This document shows positions 33,061-41,404 of a DNA stretch of 55,538 nt, in pieces. The stretch lies in NCBI GenBank assembly GCA_964486135.1, contig CAZAKT010000007.1, positions 1-55,538 of the forward strand. Direction: 5' to 3'. Positions within the stretch are counted from its first letter, which is position 1. Each line of letters opens with the position of its first letter. The position numbers and the translations under genes were made by a program. The stretch is from UBA4923 sp964486135 (lineage in GTDB: Bacteria; Bacillota; Clostridia; Saccharofermentanales; DTU023). The notes below the pieces were generated by a model, which made no database searches, was not told the origin of the DNA, and worked only from the letters and a program-made list of their open reading frames with translations.

Positions 33061-34451
33061 CAGCCTTCGACCTCCTTGTCACCGGCTTCATAATACTGGT
33101 CAATATACTCTTGGTGGACACGTTTCAATTCGTTGGCCGGTAGCATTGAAAGCAGCTTCCACCCGATTGCGAGCGTCTCTTCGATGGTCCTGTTTGCTTC
33201 AAAACCCTGTGATACGTACTCTTCCTCAAAGGCAACCGAGAAATCCGCGTAGATGAGATCCAGATCACTCAGGGCTTCCTCACCCAGGATAATCTGCAGG
33301 TCCCGGGCATCCTTACCGCGCGAGTAGGCGGCAAAGAGCTGGTTCATGGTGTCCGCGTGATCGGCCCGGGTCTTGCCCTCCCCGATGCCCTTGTCCTTCA
33401 AACGCGAAAGCGAGGGCAGGACGTCGATGGGGGGCTCGAGGCCGCGACGGTAGAGGTCGCGGGACAAGATGACCTGGCCCTCCGTGATATAGCCTGTCAG
33501 GTCCGGAATCGGATGTGTTTTATCGTCGTCCGGCATGGTCAGGATGGGCACGAAGGTGATGGAGCCCTTCCTGCCTTTGATACGGCCGGCCCGCTCATAG
33601 ATGCTGGCCAGGTCGGTATAGAGATAGCCCGGATAACCGCGCCGTCCCGGAACCTCTTTCCTGGCGGCGGACACTTCACGCAAGGCCTCGGCGTAATAGG
33701 TGATATCCGTCATTAACACAAGGACGTGCATATCAAGGTCGAAGGCCAGATATTCAGCGGCTGTCAAGGCCATCCTGGGGGTCGCGATACGTTCAATGGC
33801 GGGGTCATCCGCCAGATTGATGAACATGACCGTCCGGTCAATCGCCCCTGTGCGACGGAAATCCCCGATGAAGAAGTCGGCCTCCTCGAAGGTAATCCCC
33901 ATGGCCGCGAAGACGACGGCAAATTCCTCTTCACTATCGAGCACCTCAGCCTGGCGGGCGATCTGGGCCGCCAACCTCGCGTGCGGCAGACCCGAGCCGG
34001 AAAAGATCGGCAGCTTCTGCCCGCGGACCAGGGTGTTGAGTCCATCAATCGCGGAAACACCCGTCTGGATGAATTCGTTGGGGTAGTCACGGGCCGCCGG
34101 ATTGATCGGTGTGCCATTGATATCCCGCATGGACTCGGGGATGATATCCAGCCCACCGTCCTTGGGATTGCCCATACCGTCAAATATCCTGCCCAGAAGG
34201 TCAGGCGCGACGGCAAGCTCCAGACCACGTCCCAGGAAGCGGACTGCGCTCTTGTCGATATTCAGGCCGATCGAGCTTTCAAAGAGCTGAACCAGCGCGT
34301 CGGTCCCCTCAATTTCCAGGACCCGGCAGTGCCTGATCTGGCCATCTTCCAGCTCAATTTCACCGAGTTCGTCAAACTTGACATTCTCAACTCCGCGGAC
34401 AAGCATCAGCGGACCGGTGACTTCCTCGATGGTGCGATATTCCCTAGCCAT
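33060..34451 (-). CDS. V-type ATPase subunit B
   Basis: A 463-residue regulatory/non-catalytic subunit of the V1 head. Starts EYRTIEEVTGPLMLVRGVEN. GQKLPIFSGSGLPHARLAAQIARQ occupies the place of the P-loop but lacks the GxxxxGKT pattern, as usual for B. VLVLMTDITYYAEALREVSAARKEVPGRRGYPGYLYTDLA is family-typical (quoted only by its ends: LVLMTDITYY, GYPGYLYTDLA). It alternates with subunit A in the hexamer and starts 15 bp after it. Confidence 0.96.
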   Translation of the reverse strand: MAREYRTIEEVTGPLMLVRGVENVKFDELGEIELEDGQIRHCRVLEIEGTDALVQLFESSIGLNIDKSAVRFLGRGLELAVAPDLLGRIFDGMGNPKDGGLDIIPESMRDINGTPINPAARDYPNEFIQTGVSAIDGLNTLVRGQKLPIFSGSGLPHARLAAQIARQAEVLDSEEEFAVVFAAMGITFEEADFFIGDFRRTGAIDRTVMFINLADDPAIERIATPRMALTAAEYLAFDLDMHVLVLMTDITYYAEALREVSAARKEVPGRRGYPGYLYTDLASIYERAGRIKGRKGSITFVPILTMPDDDKTHPIPDLTGYITEGQVILSRDLYRRGLEPPIDVLPSLSRLKDKGIGEGKTRADHADTMNQLFAAYSRGKDARDLQIILGEEALSDLDLIYADFSVAFEEEYVSQGFEANRTIEETLAIGWKLLSMLPANELKRVHQEYIDQYYEAGDKEVEG

Positions 34452-34466
34452 AACTATCTCCTGTTC

Positions 34467-36239
34467 CTATTTTGTCAATCCGCCCATCTCGGCGATAAGG
34501 GTCTCTTTACGAAGCTCGAACCAGCGGTCTACTTCCTGTTCCGGAACGTACTTGAACCGCGCGATGTCCTCACGGATGGGAAGCCTCAATAGAGCGTCGA
34601 AATCGGCTTTGTTGGCCAGTGCCTTTTGCGCTTCGTAGTAAAAGAGCATGACCAGCGACAGCATGCGGTACTGTTTATTCAAGGATGTATAAGTGTCAAC
34701 CTCATCAAAGGAGTTCTGGTGGAGGAAGTCCTCCCGGAGTGAGCGGGCTGATTCAAGCTTCAGCCTGTCATTATCAGAAAGCGCATCCTGTCCGATCAGG
34801 CGGACAATCTCCTCCAGTTCGGATTCCTCCTGAAGCAAGGTCATGGCATCCAGCCGCAAGCGACTGAAATCGGGGGCCACATTGTCGTTAGCCCAGCTGT
34901 CGATTTTTGTCTGATAGAGCGAGTAGCTGGTCAGCCAGTTGATGGCAGGGAAGTGACGCCTATAAGCCAAATCGGAGTCCAGGCTCCAGAAGACCTGCAC
35001 GATCCGGAGGGTCGACTGGGCGACCGGGTCAGAAAGGTCACCGCCAGGCGGCGATACGGCTCCGATCGCCGTCAGGACACCGACACGTTCCTCGTCGTCA
35101 TCGCCCAGACAATGCACCATGCCGGCACGTTCATAGAAGGTGGCCAGACGCGAACCCAGGTAGGCGGGATAACCCTCCTCACCCGGCATCTCCTCCAGCC
35201 GTCCCGACATCTCGCGCAAGGCCTCGGCCCAGCGTGAGGTTGAGTCAGCCATAAGGGAGACTGAGTAGCCCATATCCCGGAAATACTCGGCGATGGTAAT
35301 GCCTGTGTAGATTGAAGCCTCCCGGGCCGCAACCGGCATATCGGAGGTGTTGGCGATCAGGATGGTCCGCCTCATAAGCGGGTAGTCCGTCTTGGGGTCG
35401 CGCAGTTCAGGGAATTCCATGAGAACGTCTGTCATCTCATTGCCGCGCTCTCCGCAACCAATATAGACGACAACATCTGCTTCCGCCCACTTGGCCAGCT
35501 GGTGCTGGATGACCGTCTTGCCACTTCCAAAGGGACCCGGGACGGCAGCTGTGCCACCCTTGGCCACAGGGAAGAAGGTATCAATCGGGCGCTGGCCCGT
35601 GATAAGCGGTTCGACAGGTGAGATCTTTTCCCGGTAAGGCCGGCCGATCCTGACAGGCCAACGCTGGATCAAGGTAATTTCAAAGTCTTGACCGCTGTCC
35701 TCTTCAAGGACGGCAACCACGTCTGTCACCTTGAAGGTCCCTGACTTGATTTCCTTGAGGACACCGGACTTGTTGGGGGGCACCATAATGCGATGCTCCA
35801 TGATCTCCGTCTCCTGGATGATGCCGATGATATCGCCTGGCCTGACGCGGTCACCCGCCTGCTTAACCGGCCGGAATTCCCATTCCTTATTGCGGTTCAG
35901 CGCCGGCGCGAAAGCACCACGCGTGATATGGTCACCCTCCCTTTCGACAAGTATGTCGAGAGGACGCTGGATGCCGTCGAAGATCTCCCCGATCAGCCCC
36001 GGCCCCAACTCAACGGAAAGCGGCGTGCCCCGAGACACGACCTGCTCACCGGGCCCCAGACCCGCGGTTTCCTCGTAGACCTGAATGGACGCCTCGTCGC
36101 CGTGCATCTCGATGATCTCACCGATCAGCCGCTTCTCCGACACTTCGACAACGTCGAACATATCGGCGTTGCGCATACCTTTGGCGATGACGAGTGGCCC
36201 GGATACTTTGACGATCTCACCCTGACTTCGTTTGTTCAT
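34467..36239 (-). CDS. V-type ATPase catalytic subunit A
   Basis: A 590-residue catalytic subunit. VPGPFGSGKTVIQHQLAKW near residue 230 is the P-loop, and YIGCGERGNEMTDVL the Walker-associated segment with the catalytic glutamate. LMADSTSRWAEALREMSGRL follows, and the A-type non-homologous insert lies at about residues 110-200. Start ATG 36239. Couples ATP hydrolysis or synthesis to ion flow through the I/K membrane part. Confidence 0.97.
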   Translation of the reverse strand: MNKRSQGEIVKVSGPLVIAKGMRNADMFDVVEVSEKRLIGEIIEMHGDEASIQVYEETAGLGPGEQVVSRGTPLSVELGPGLIGEIFDGIQRPLDILVEREGDHITRGAFAPALNRNKEWEFRPVKQAGDRVRPGDIIGIIQETEIMEHRIMVPPNKSGVLKEIKSGTFKVTDVVAVLEEDSGQDFEITLIQRWPVRIGRPYREKISPVEPLITGQRPIDTFFPVAKGGTAAVPGPFGSGKTVIQHQLAKWAEADVVVYIGCGERGNEMTDVLMEFPELRDPKTDYPLMRRTILIANTSDMPVAAREASIYTGITIAEYFRDMGYSVSLMADSTSRWAEALREMSGRLEEMPGEEGYPAYLGSRLATFYERAGMVHCLGDDDEERVGVLTAIGAVSPPGGDLSDPVAQSTLRIVQVFWSLDSDLAYRRHFPAINWLTSYSLYQTKIDSWANDNVAPDFSRLRLDAMTLLQEESELEEIVRLIGQDALSDNDRLKLESARSLREDFLHQNSFDEVDTYTSLNKQYRMLSLVMLFYYEAQKALANKADFDALLRLPIREDIARFKYVPEQEVDRWFELRKETLIAEMGGLTK

Positions 36240-36302
36240 GGAATCTCTCCCTCAATTTTATATACTTACCGCGGGCAATCGCCGGCCAATGGCTTGGTAA
36301 GG

Positions 36303-36653
36303 CTAGTCTCCCGCTTTCTGTTCACGGGATTTCTCGCGTTGCCCGATCATATCAATACCCGTGGCCTTGCGGATGGCCGTCCTCAACTCAAGCCTGCCAA
36401 GCCAGGAAGTTTGGCCGGCCGAGGGGATGACGGTCACCACCGGCAGATAGCGGAGTCGCCAGGCCGCCAGTTGTGGCCCCAACCCCTCCGCCAGTTTTTC
36501 CGTAATAAAGATGACAGCGTAATCATCTTCCGCCCATTCCTGGAGGATCCTTTCGGCACCCTCAGCATCGACGGCTTCGGCGGCTGTCAGCCCGAGCGCC
36601 CGGAAACCGGCAATGCTGTCCCATTCACCGATGACTCCGATTTTTTGCTCCAT
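36303..36653 (-). CDS. V-type ATPase subunit F
   Basis: A rotor-shaft subunit of about 116 residues. EQKIGVIGEWDSIAGFRALGL and DYAVIFITEKLAE fit the Rossmann-like F/G family, although the domain has extra residues after YLPVVTVIPS. ATG 36653 is used; a GTG nine bases upstream is an alternative. It lies 13 bp after subunit C and 63 bp before A. Confidence 0.9.
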   Translation of the reverse strand: MEQKIGVIGEWDSIAGFRALGLTAAEAVDAEGAERILQEWAEDDYAVIFITEKLAEGLGPQLAAWRLRYLPVVTVIPSAGQTSWLGRLELRTAIRKATGIDMIGQREKSREQKAGD

Positions 36654-36666
36654 GCCTGCCACCCTT

Positions 36667-37716
36667 CTATCCTTGCTGGAAGTCGCGTCTCAGCGGCCGC
36701 ACCATCTCAGGGTCGAGTCCGTCGGCCAAGACGGACAAGGCCAGTCTTGTATTCTTGAATTCAGATTCACGGGCCATAATGTAGGCAATGACCCGCGGGG
36801 CACCCGTCAGCGTTTTGATTCCGCTGGCCAGATAACTGTAGAGAAAACTGTCACGATCCCGTGAGAAGAGGGCCGCACCGCCTTTTTCACCGTAGGTGAC
36901 CAGGTAGGATGACAGTTCCTTGTAGGGTGTGTCACACAAATCGTCGACAATGGTCTGGTCGTCCGACTTCAGGTAATGGAGCCACTCCTGTCGCTCCATA
37001 ATACCGTCAGGCAAAAGACTCGCCTCGAAGACCGATTCACTCATCCCCCGCAACCTTGCGCGAAGGAGGGACTCCAGATTCTTCAAGTCACGCACCCTGG
37101 TGAAATAACCCGACAGCCAATCCGGATCCAGGTCGGCCGCCATGTCGGCAATAATCGCATGAAGGTCCCGGTCAAGGGAACGGTCGATCGAGGCCGCGTC
37201 ATAGTTTTCCATATAGGCTTCGCGGGCCCGGCTGAGGATTACTTTCGCCCACTCAGGGATACCGCAGTCTTTTTCTGCGCGAACAGCAGACCGCCAGAGA
37301 ATCTCATGACTGATCAGGGAGGGGGTGCCCAGGGAATCCATAAAGCTTTCCTTGTCGGTATCCCCCGCCAAAAGCGATTTTTTTAGCGCCGTCTTCAGAT
37401 TAAGCCCTTCATCCTCGATCAAGAGTATGACGTGGTAGGCGTCCTCCGGCGCTATGGTCGCCAAGAGTTCGTAGATCTCGCACCGCTCCGCGCCGATCAT
37501 CTCAAGGACAGTATCTTTTTGAGGATACTTGTGCTCGAGAAGCAGACGCCTGATTTCTTCGACCGAAGTCGCGGCAAAGAGCCGATCCAAGCCGGGCCGC
37601 CCGAGAAGATCCTTCTCCCGGTGCCAAATCCTGCCTGAAGCGTGTCCCCATAAACCGGCTTTGTCTTTTTTGGTCTCAGGCAAAGGCAGGCCGGATGACA
37701 CAAGGGCTCTAGCCAC
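36667..37716 (-). CDS. V-type ATPase subunit C (AC39-like)
   Basis: A 349-residue stalk protein that couples the rotor shaft to the proteolipid ring. It is helix-rich and of the expected length, with low sequence conservation; MENYDAASIDRSLDRDLHAI and YIMARESEFKNTRL near the C-terminus are recognisable. Start GTG 37716 with GGAGGAAG upstream overlaps the subunit E stop by 8 bp; a longer frame to 37803 only reads subunit E in another phase. Confidence 0.88.
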   Translation of the reverse strand: MARALVSSGLPLPETKKDKAGLWGHASGRIWHREKDLLGRPGLDRLFAATSVEEIRRLLLEHKYPQKDTVLEMIGAERCEIYELLATIAPEDAYHVILLIEDEGLNLKTALKKSLLAGDTDKESFMDSLGTPSLISHEILWRSAVRAEKDCGIPEWAKVILSRAREAYMENYDAASIDRSLDRDLHAIIADMAADLDPDWLSGYFTRVRDLKNLESLLRARLRGMSESVFEASLLPDGIMERQEWLHYLKSDDQTIVDDLCDTPYKELSSYLVTYGEKGGAALFSRDRDSFLYSYLASGIKTLTGAPRVIAYIMARESEFKNTRLALSVLADGLDPEMVRPLRRDFQQG

Positions 37717-38308
37717 CGGCTTCCTCCTTCGCCATAGGGCCTTCGAGATAATCCAAGGCCAGTCGCGCGAGATCAGAACGGTGATCGCGCACCGTGAGAT
37801 CATAGGTCAGGTTGTCGCGTATCCTGTCGTGAGTGACGACGATCCCCCCCGTGAAGTCTCCCGTTGCCTCATCGATTGAAAATCGGCCTTCGGGTAGAGC
37901 CCGGATAAGCTCGTCGCCCACATCCGCCTTGTCAGCCTCCGAGAGCGTTATGACACCGGATGAAAGGCCCAGCTGTTCAATCCAGGCCGTATAGCGCTTG
38001 ACCCGAACCGCGGGTGATTCCTCACCCAACAAGCCCAGCGCCAGCCTGATGACTTCATCGGCCAGCGCCTGCTTTTGTTCAAGATCGCGCTTCCTTCTTT
38101 CGGCATCCGCCACGCTTTCGCCCCTCTTGAGGAGCATATCGGCTTCCTGTTGCGCGCGTTCCGCGGCCTCGGCGAGGATGCTGTCGCGCTGTTTTTCAGC
38201 AGCGCCAGTCTCATTCGCGACAAATGTTCGCGTCTCCTCGACGATGGCTTCAACGGCCGTATCGGCCTCCGCCAGGATGTGGCTAATAATGTTTTCGATT
38301 CCTTCCAC
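37709..38308 (-). CDS. V-type ATPase subunit E
   Basis: A 199-residue peripheral-stalk subunit. Long N-terminal helix (EEKQ-rich, about residues 1-100), then a small alpha/beta domain (GVITLSEADKADVGDELIRAL, GGIVVTHDRIRDNLTYDL). The start is a GTG at 38308 with GGAG about ten bases upstream. It pairs with subunit H/G as a heterodimer stalk. Confidence 0.9.
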   Translation of the reverse strand: MEGIENIISHILAEADTAVEAIVEETRTFVANETGAAEKQRDSILAEAAERAQQEADMLLKRGESVADAERRKRDLEQKQALADEVIRLALGLLGEESPAVRVKRYTAWIEQLGLSSGVITLSEADKADVGDELIRALPEGRFSIDEATGDFTGGIVVTHDRIRDNLTYDLTVRDHRSDLARLALDYLEGPMAKEEAGG

Positions 38309-38350
38309 CTTAAGAGCGCTCCATTTCGTGTTGTTAAACCGATCAACCGG

Positions 38351-38827
38351 TTAAACCGCGATACTCAGCACTCCAAGAATGGTCGCGAGCAGAGCGAGGA
38401 TGGCATAGGTTTCAACCATAACCGCGAGAACGATGGCGTTTCCGCTCGTCTCACCACGCTTGGCGACAAGCGCCATACCGCCTTCTGCGACGACACCTTG
38501 TCCAAATGCCGACAAAAGTCCCACCAAAGCGATTGGAAGTGAAGCGGCCAGGAACAGGAGTCCCTGCTGCAAGCTGATGTTCAAGTTCCCCGACATAGCG
38601 CCGGATTGATTCATAATCATGAACCAGCCCAGCAGGCCGTAGATGCCCTGTGTGCCCGGCAGGGCCTGCAGGATGAGGAGTTTGCCGAACAACGAGGGGT
38701 CTTCCGCCATGATGCCTGATGCAACTTGACCTAATCTACCCAAAACCTTGGCCGAACCATATCCAGGCAGGGTGACCGCAAGGGCGGCTGCCAGGTAGAC
38801 CAAAGGCGGACCATAAATGGATGCCAT
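38351..38827 (-). CDS. V-type ATPase proteolipid subunit K (Na+-type)
   Basis: A 158-residue, four-helix proteolipid made of two fused hairpins, which forms the ion-carrying ring. By count the residues equivalent to the Na+ ligands of Enterococcus hirae NtpK (Leu61, Thr64, Gln65, Gln110, Glu139) are Leu56, Thr59, Gln60, Gln110 and Glu139, in ALPGTQG, SAFGQGVVAEGG and VMVETYAIL. Only the second hairpin carries the acidic residue, as in eukaryote-like V-rings. GGAGG precedes ATG 38827, with a 6-bp hairpin (38846-38861) just before it. Confidence 0.96.
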   Translation of the reverse strand: MASIYGPPLVYLAAALAVTLPGYGSAKVLGRLGQVASGIMAEDPSLFGKLLILQALPGTQGIYGLLGWFMIMNQSGAMSGNLNISLQQGLLFLAASLPIALVGLLSAFGQGVVAEGGMALVAKRGETSGNAIVLAVMVETYAILALLATILGVLSIAV

Positions 38828-38925
38828 ATGTTTCCTCCAAATATCTAACCGATTACGGTTAATTTATTTAGCCCGATCGCGGACGATCCGGCCTCAAGAA
38901 GCGCGGGGCGCCTCTTTGACAACAA

Positions 38926-40917
38926 TTAGGTAGCTTCCCGCTTCACTTTCGTGCCGGGGGGCAATGTCTTCGCCTCATCCTCAATCTTGACATAGGTCGT
39001 ATTCCTGCGGAAAGGCTTCCAGAAGTTGCCCCCGCCCGAAAAGAACTTCCCAAACAGCTCGACATATTGCAGCCGGCTTGTATGGACATAGGCCGAAAGC
39101 GCCGAGAGCGCCAGATTGAGTCCGTGGCCGAAAACGCCAATTAAGGCAAATACGATGTATCCAAAAAATGACGGTCCCGCCAGCATGCCCAGCATGTTGA
39201 CGACCGTCGCTATTACACTTGTTGACAGGACCAGGGCCAGGATACGCGAGTAGGACAGGATGTCACTCAGATAGGAAGTGATCCCGTAGAGCGCGCTAAG
39301 ACCCTTGATCAAGCGCTTGATCGGATTCCTTATGCCATGGCCGGCAAAGATGAGGCCAAAGGCGGCACCCGCCAGAGCTACCCACTGGCCGATCTGCCCC
39401 AACAGGGCGACGGTGGCAGGATCACTTGACAGGGCACTCCCGCCCAGCATGAGCCCCAGGCCGGGGATGATCAGGTACCAGGTAACCGAATCAGCCAAAC
39501 CACCGATCAGGTTGCCCTGCATCCATTCATTGCGAATATGGAGGGCCAGACCGAAAAAGAGGTGGATAACTCCGAAAATCATACTGAAAATCAGGAGCTT
39601 GATCGGAGAATCCATGGGGTTGAACCAGAGGGCGGGGAAGTTTACCTTGCCCTGGGTAACGGCCGTCAGCATATCGCCAAAAAAGCCACCGAACAGGAAG
39701 CCCCAGATAATCGAGGAAATGCCTGAAATAAAGAGCACCATGCTCAGCTGGCGCATGGTGCCCTGAACCTTGAGCTTGAAAAGCATAAAGGCTGTTCCGG
39801 CTACCAGGAGGCCGCCGTAGCCGACGTCGCTCAGCATCATACCGAAGAGGATCATATAGAAGGGGGCCATAACAGGTATAGGATCAACTTCCTGGCTGCT
39901 GGGTGCCCCGTACATCTCAAGGACGACTTCAAAGGCCCTGAAAAATGCATTGTTCTGTAGCTTGACCGGCGTCTCCTCACCCTTTTCGGCGTCACGATAG
40001 GACCAGGCTACGCCATAGTTTTCCGTAAGTTCCCTGCCGACTTTTTTTGCCTGCGCGGCAGGAACCCAAACATTCAGGAAGAAGGTGTAGCTTGAATCAG
40101 TGACCTTCAGGCTTGCCTCCGCCTTTTCAGAACGGACCAGCAGGTAGTCATGATAGGTCATGAAACGGGCGCCGCTACCGGAGATTGCCTCGAGCTGGGC
40201 GTTGACTTCCTCGGCTTCCGCCTCCTTTTCCTCAATAGACTTCTTAAGGGAAAGGATAGTCGCCTCTGCCGTTCCCGTGAAGGGCAGATCGGGTATCTCG
40301 TGGTAAGCACAGGAGGTCAATCTGGCCCGTACACGGGGCAGCTGTTCCTTGATTGTCACGATGGCCGTTTTGGCAGGATAGCGCTGGCTTTCCTCTAAAA
40401 AATATACAGCCGTCAGCGGGAAATCCAGCACCATATCGGCCTTAAAAGATTCAACTGAGGTCTCGTCGGCAAAGATACCGTAGATCAGAGCAGTCCGCCT
40501 GGTATCCCGCACCGCCAAATCGATCGGGATCCCCACCCAGGGGGTCAACTGTTCAATCTGCTGATTCAGCAAAGCTTTCGTATGCTTAATCGCCTCTTCC
40601 TGGCCCAGTAATTCCTCATAGCGGTTGAGAAGGCCACGGAGTTCAGTCTCTTCTTCTTCTGTAAAGGTGAATTCCTCTTCGGAAACGGTCAATTTTTTGA
40701 CCGAAAAAGCGTCGGCTTCCGGGAAGCGGTTCCGCATGTCATCGATGATCCGTTGCAACCTGCCCCGCGTATCAACATTGTCGGCAAAGGCCAGGCCTGT
40801 CGGGGGTATTTGCTCCGAATCCTCGTCCTCGACTATCTCCACGGCTCCGGAACGCATTAGTGCATCCAGCACATCCTCCCGATCCCCACGCACTCCGAGG
40901 ATCGTCATTTTACCCAT
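38926..40917 (-). CDS. V-type ATPase subunit I
   Basis: A membrane stator of about 663 residues (the 'a' subunit). The N-terminal half is soluble and partly coiled coil (residues 80-120 and 220-260); the C-terminal half holds about seven or eight helices. FYMILFGMMLSDVGYGG and LSYSRILALVLSTSVIATVVN contain conserved channel residues, including the SRxLAL arginine facing the ring. Start is ATG 40917, one base after the subunit H stop codon, with no strong ribosome site, so it is probably coupled. Confidence 0.93.
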   Translation of the reverse strand: MGKMTILGVRGDREDVLDALMRSGAVEIVEDEDSEQIPPTGLAFADNVDTRGRLQRIIDDMRNRFPEADAFSVKKLTVSEEEFTFTEEEETELRGLLNRYEELLGQEEAIKHTKALLNQQIEQLTPWVGIPIDLAVRDTRRTALIYGIFADETSVESFKADMVLDFPLTAVYFLEESQRYPAKTAIVTIKEQLPRVRARLTSCAYHEIPDLPFTGTAEATILSLKKSIEEKEAEAEEVNAQLEAISGSGARFMTYHDYLLVRSEKAEASLKVTDSSYTFFLNVWVPAAQAKKVGRELTENYGVAWSYRDAEKGEETPVKLQNNAFFRAFEVVLEMYGAPSSQEVDPIPVMAPFYMILFGMMLSDVGYGGLLVAGTAFMLFKLKVQGTMRQLSMVLFISGISSIIWGFLFGGFFGDMLTAVTQGKVNFPALWFNPMDSPIKLLIFSMIFGVIHLFFGLALHIRNEWMQGNLIGGLADSVTWYLIIPGLGLMLGGSALSSDPATVALLGQIGQWVALAGAAFGLIFAGHGIRNPIKRLIKGLSALYGITSYLSDILSYSRILALVLSTSVIATVVNMLGMLAGPSFFGYIVFALIGVFGHGLNLALSALSAYVHTSRLQYVELFGKFFSGGGNFWKPFRRNTTYVKIEDEAKTLPPGTKVKREAT

Positions 40918-40918
40918 T

Positions 40919-41239
40919 TTAACGATGCTCAAGGATGCTAACAATCCTTTCCGCGAGCACAGTCGCCGCCTCGGCCTTCAACTGGTCGGGGACTTGATCG
41001 GGTTTCTGGACATTCAGGGAAGTGGAATCAGATATGAGTTCCCGGTACCGCTCTTCGGCTTCACTCACTTTTTCTTGACGAATAGCGCTGGCCGATCGGT
41101 AGGCTTCGTTGATAATGTCACTGGCGTGCTGCCTTGCCATCTGGCGTTGAAGTTGTGCTTCCTCTTGTGCTTTCTCAACTCTTAAAGCAGCTTCTGTCTC
41201 CGTCTTCTTGATCTCATCAAGGAAATCGTGATCAGTCAC
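40919..41239 (-). CDS. V-type ATPase subunit H/G (peripheral stalk)
   Basis: A 106-residue, almost entirely helical protein (FLDEIKKTETEAALRVEKAQ, QRQMARQHASDIINEAYRSA) with the heptad pattern of the stalk partner of subunit E. I use GTG 41239, eight bases after GGAGG; an ATG at 41254 or a longer frame to 41344 has no better support. First gene of the operon H-I-K-E-C-F-A-B-D. Confidence 0.85.
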   Translation of the reverse strand: MTDHDFLDEIKKTETEAALRVEKAQEEAQLQRQMARQHASDIINEAYRSASAIRQEKVSEAEERYRELISDSTSLNVQKPDQVPDQLKAEAATVLAERIVSILEHR

Positions 41240-41288
41240 CCAACTTTCCTCCATACATAAGGTGTTGTCAGTCACCTTCCACAAAAGC

Positions 41289-41314
41289 GTGGGGCCGAAC
41301 AAAAACGGCCCCCG
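41289..41314 (-). promoter_or_regulatory. Hairpin in the V-ATPase operon leader
   Basis: GGGGCCG (41291-41297) pairs perfectly with CGGCCCC (41306-41312) around an A-rich 8-base loop, between the promoter and the first start codon. No T-run follows on the minus strand, so it is a stabilising or regulatory structure and not a plain terminator. Confidence 0.4.
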
Positions 41315-41334
41315 CAGTCCCATTAACAGGATAT

Positions 41335-41362
41335 AGGATACCACACTCTACGGCAAAATCAA
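41335..41362 (-). promoter_or_regulatory. Promoter of the V-ATPase operon
   Basis: On the minus strand TTGATT (41357-41362), a 16-bp spacer and TATCCT (41335-41340), roughly 95 bases upstream of the subunit H start. Confidence 0.5.
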
Positions 41363-41404
41363 AGGGTGATAAAAAGACAGCTGGCTGGAATATTTATTCT
41401 TTTT

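Noticed and set aside
40919..41344. Longer subunit H starting at 41344
   Set aside because: The added 35 residues are hydrophobic and include the promoter region; GTG 41239 has a proper GGAGG and gives the normal family length.
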